DNA of 64,000 nt from Prunella strophiata (taxonomy: Eukaryota > Chordata > Aves > Passeriformes > Prunellidae). Below are positions 63,389 through 64,000 of the stretch, one piece after another. Both the position numbers and the translations under genes were made by a program. The notes below the pieces were generated by a model that saw only the letters and a list, made by a program, of their open reading frames with translations, was not told the DNA's origin and did not search any database. Location: positions 73,267,830 to 73,331,829 of the forward strand of contig JAZBQD010000015.1 in assembly GCA_036583965.1 (NCBI GenBank). Reading direction: 5' to 3'. Each line of letters begins with the position of its first letter. Position 1 is the stretch's first letter.

Positions 63389-63731
63389 ATAATTCCGTAT
63401 TTAAATTAAATCTGTCAATTGCTGAGTCAAAAATTAAATACCTAACAGAGTGCCATTGCTGCAGATGTCACACTACCAGTCAAACTTAAAGGTGACTGTA
63501 ATGTGTACGTGTAATGCTCTGGTTATTCTGTTTCAATTTTTTGGCATTTGCTTTCATATTATGTCAATATGCTGATTAATACTCCCAAAATTCGATCTTA
63601 AGTTGGTCTCAAAATGACAATGTTGGCATTTAAGTCGAAATCACTTTTTTAAAAGTAGATAATTGATGACTAGTTCTGCAAAAAAGAATTTTGTTATACT
63701 GTGGGGTCTTCTAACATTTTTAATTTTTCAG

Positions 63732-63846
63732 GTGGCAGAGATAAGCGTGGAGGTCCCATTCTAACATTTCCAGCTCGTAGTAATCACGACAGAATACGGC
63801 AAGAAGACCTTAGAAGGCTAATTTCGTATCTAGCATGTATTCCCAG
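63732..63846 (+). CDS. TRIO: TRIO exon (human coding exon 3 equivalent), CRAL-TRIO domain
   Basis: A 115-nt exon lies between the acceptor tttaatttttcag and the donor CCCAG|gtaagc. It enters in phase 1, completing Gly from the preceding exon, and leaves in phase 2. It reads GGRDKRGGPILTFPARSN, then HDRIRQEDLRRLISYLACIP, matching the start of the TRIO Sec14-like domain; the RRLISYLACIP end distinguishes TRIO from kalirin as I remember it. The frame is uninterrupted and phase-compatible with the 75-nt exon about 7 kb upstream. The rest of the gene continues beyond the right edge of the window. Confidence 0.97.
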
Positions 63847-64000
63847 GTAAGCGATCGTCTGTTAACCTCTAAGGCTGTATAACCAAATAAATGGATTGTG
63901 TTGCAGTGCTCCCACAAGCTAGCAGACTGAGTTAATAACAGGAGCAAATCAATACCTAGTTTTGTCATTTGCTATTTTCAAATGGCTTTCTGGAAGAGAA

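Larger units (their letters stand above)
56730..63731 (+). other. TRIO: TRIO intron 2
   Basis: Seven-kilobase intron bounded by the donor gtacag and the acceptor tttttcag. It holds T-rich tracts at 57.0, 57.7 and 60.3 kb, an A-run at 59.58 kb, and an antisense CR1 LINE copy filling about 61.35-63.39 kb, only about 350 bp from the next exon. I see no convincing additional exon in it. Confidence 0.9.

Noticed and set aside
62857..63409. + strand frames near TRIO exon 3
   Set aside because: Antisense of CR1 ORF1; not TRIO exons.
1..64000. tRNA, rRNA, snRNA genes, CRISPR arrays, bacterial operons
   Set aside because: Looked for characteristic motifs and organisation by eye; none seen.

Overview
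This is a vertebrate nuclear window of moderate to low GC, with no bacterial gene organisation. Several decayed CR1 LINE copies, an LTR-like insertion, long mononucleotide tracts and two small CpG islands point to a bird (or another sauropsid with avian-type CR1). The only gene I can name is TRIO, the Rho-GEF/kinase scaffold. Its exons that match human coding exons 2 and 3 lie at 56655-56729 and 63732-63846 on the + strand. They encode the start of the N-terminal CRAL-TRIO (Sec14-like) region and are joined by compatible splice phases. The canonical Ala/Gly-rich first exon is not recognisable, so most of the window is probably TRIO intron 1. If transcription starts at the 53.3-53.6 kb CpG island instead, 1-53 kb would be upstream flank.

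Two things stand out. First, on the - strand between about 46.4 and 35.8 kb, a series of open segments is flanked by good acceptors and donors. Seven of them chain with matching phases: 46275-46391, 45733-45867, 43971-44186, 41574-41788, 39467-39557, 38206-38298, 35813-36012. An eighth (38652-38953) may be an alternative end. They read as one protein of roughly 350 residues with a central coiled coil, ending in a stop and an ATTAAA signal. I do not recognise the protein. A small CpG island at 46.8-47.0 kb lies just upstream and is a candidate promoter. This looks like an unannotated antisense gene nested in, or next to, TRIO. Second, a CpG island at 53.3-53.6 kb on the + strand carries an open frame that starts at a well-placed ATG and ends at a donor in exactly the phase of TRIO exon 2. 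This is a candidate alternative TRIO promoter and first exon.

Layout: 1-13 kb unique intron-like sequence with one cassette-like open segment at 6.7 kb; 13.05-13.65 kb CR1 (-); 14-29.7 kb unique sequence with long T/A tracts and a GC-rich pyrimidine-rich patch at 25.4-25.7 kb; 29.75-30.44 kb LTR-like element; 33.5-34.05 kb AT-rich candidate conserved element; 35.7-46.4 kb the antisense gene, with a 69-bp tandem duplication, a CR1 (+) and an (AAT)26 microsatellite in its introns; 46.8-47.0 kb CpG island; 53.3-53.6 kb CpG island; 56-60.4 kb T- and GT-rich tracts around TRIO exon 2; 61.35-63.39 kb an internally deleted CR1 (-) carrying ORF1 esterase and ORF2 remnants; then TRIO exon 3.

I saw no tRNA, rRNA or snRNA gene and no CRISPR array. 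All exon calls rest on reading splice signals, frames and phases by eye, without database searches.
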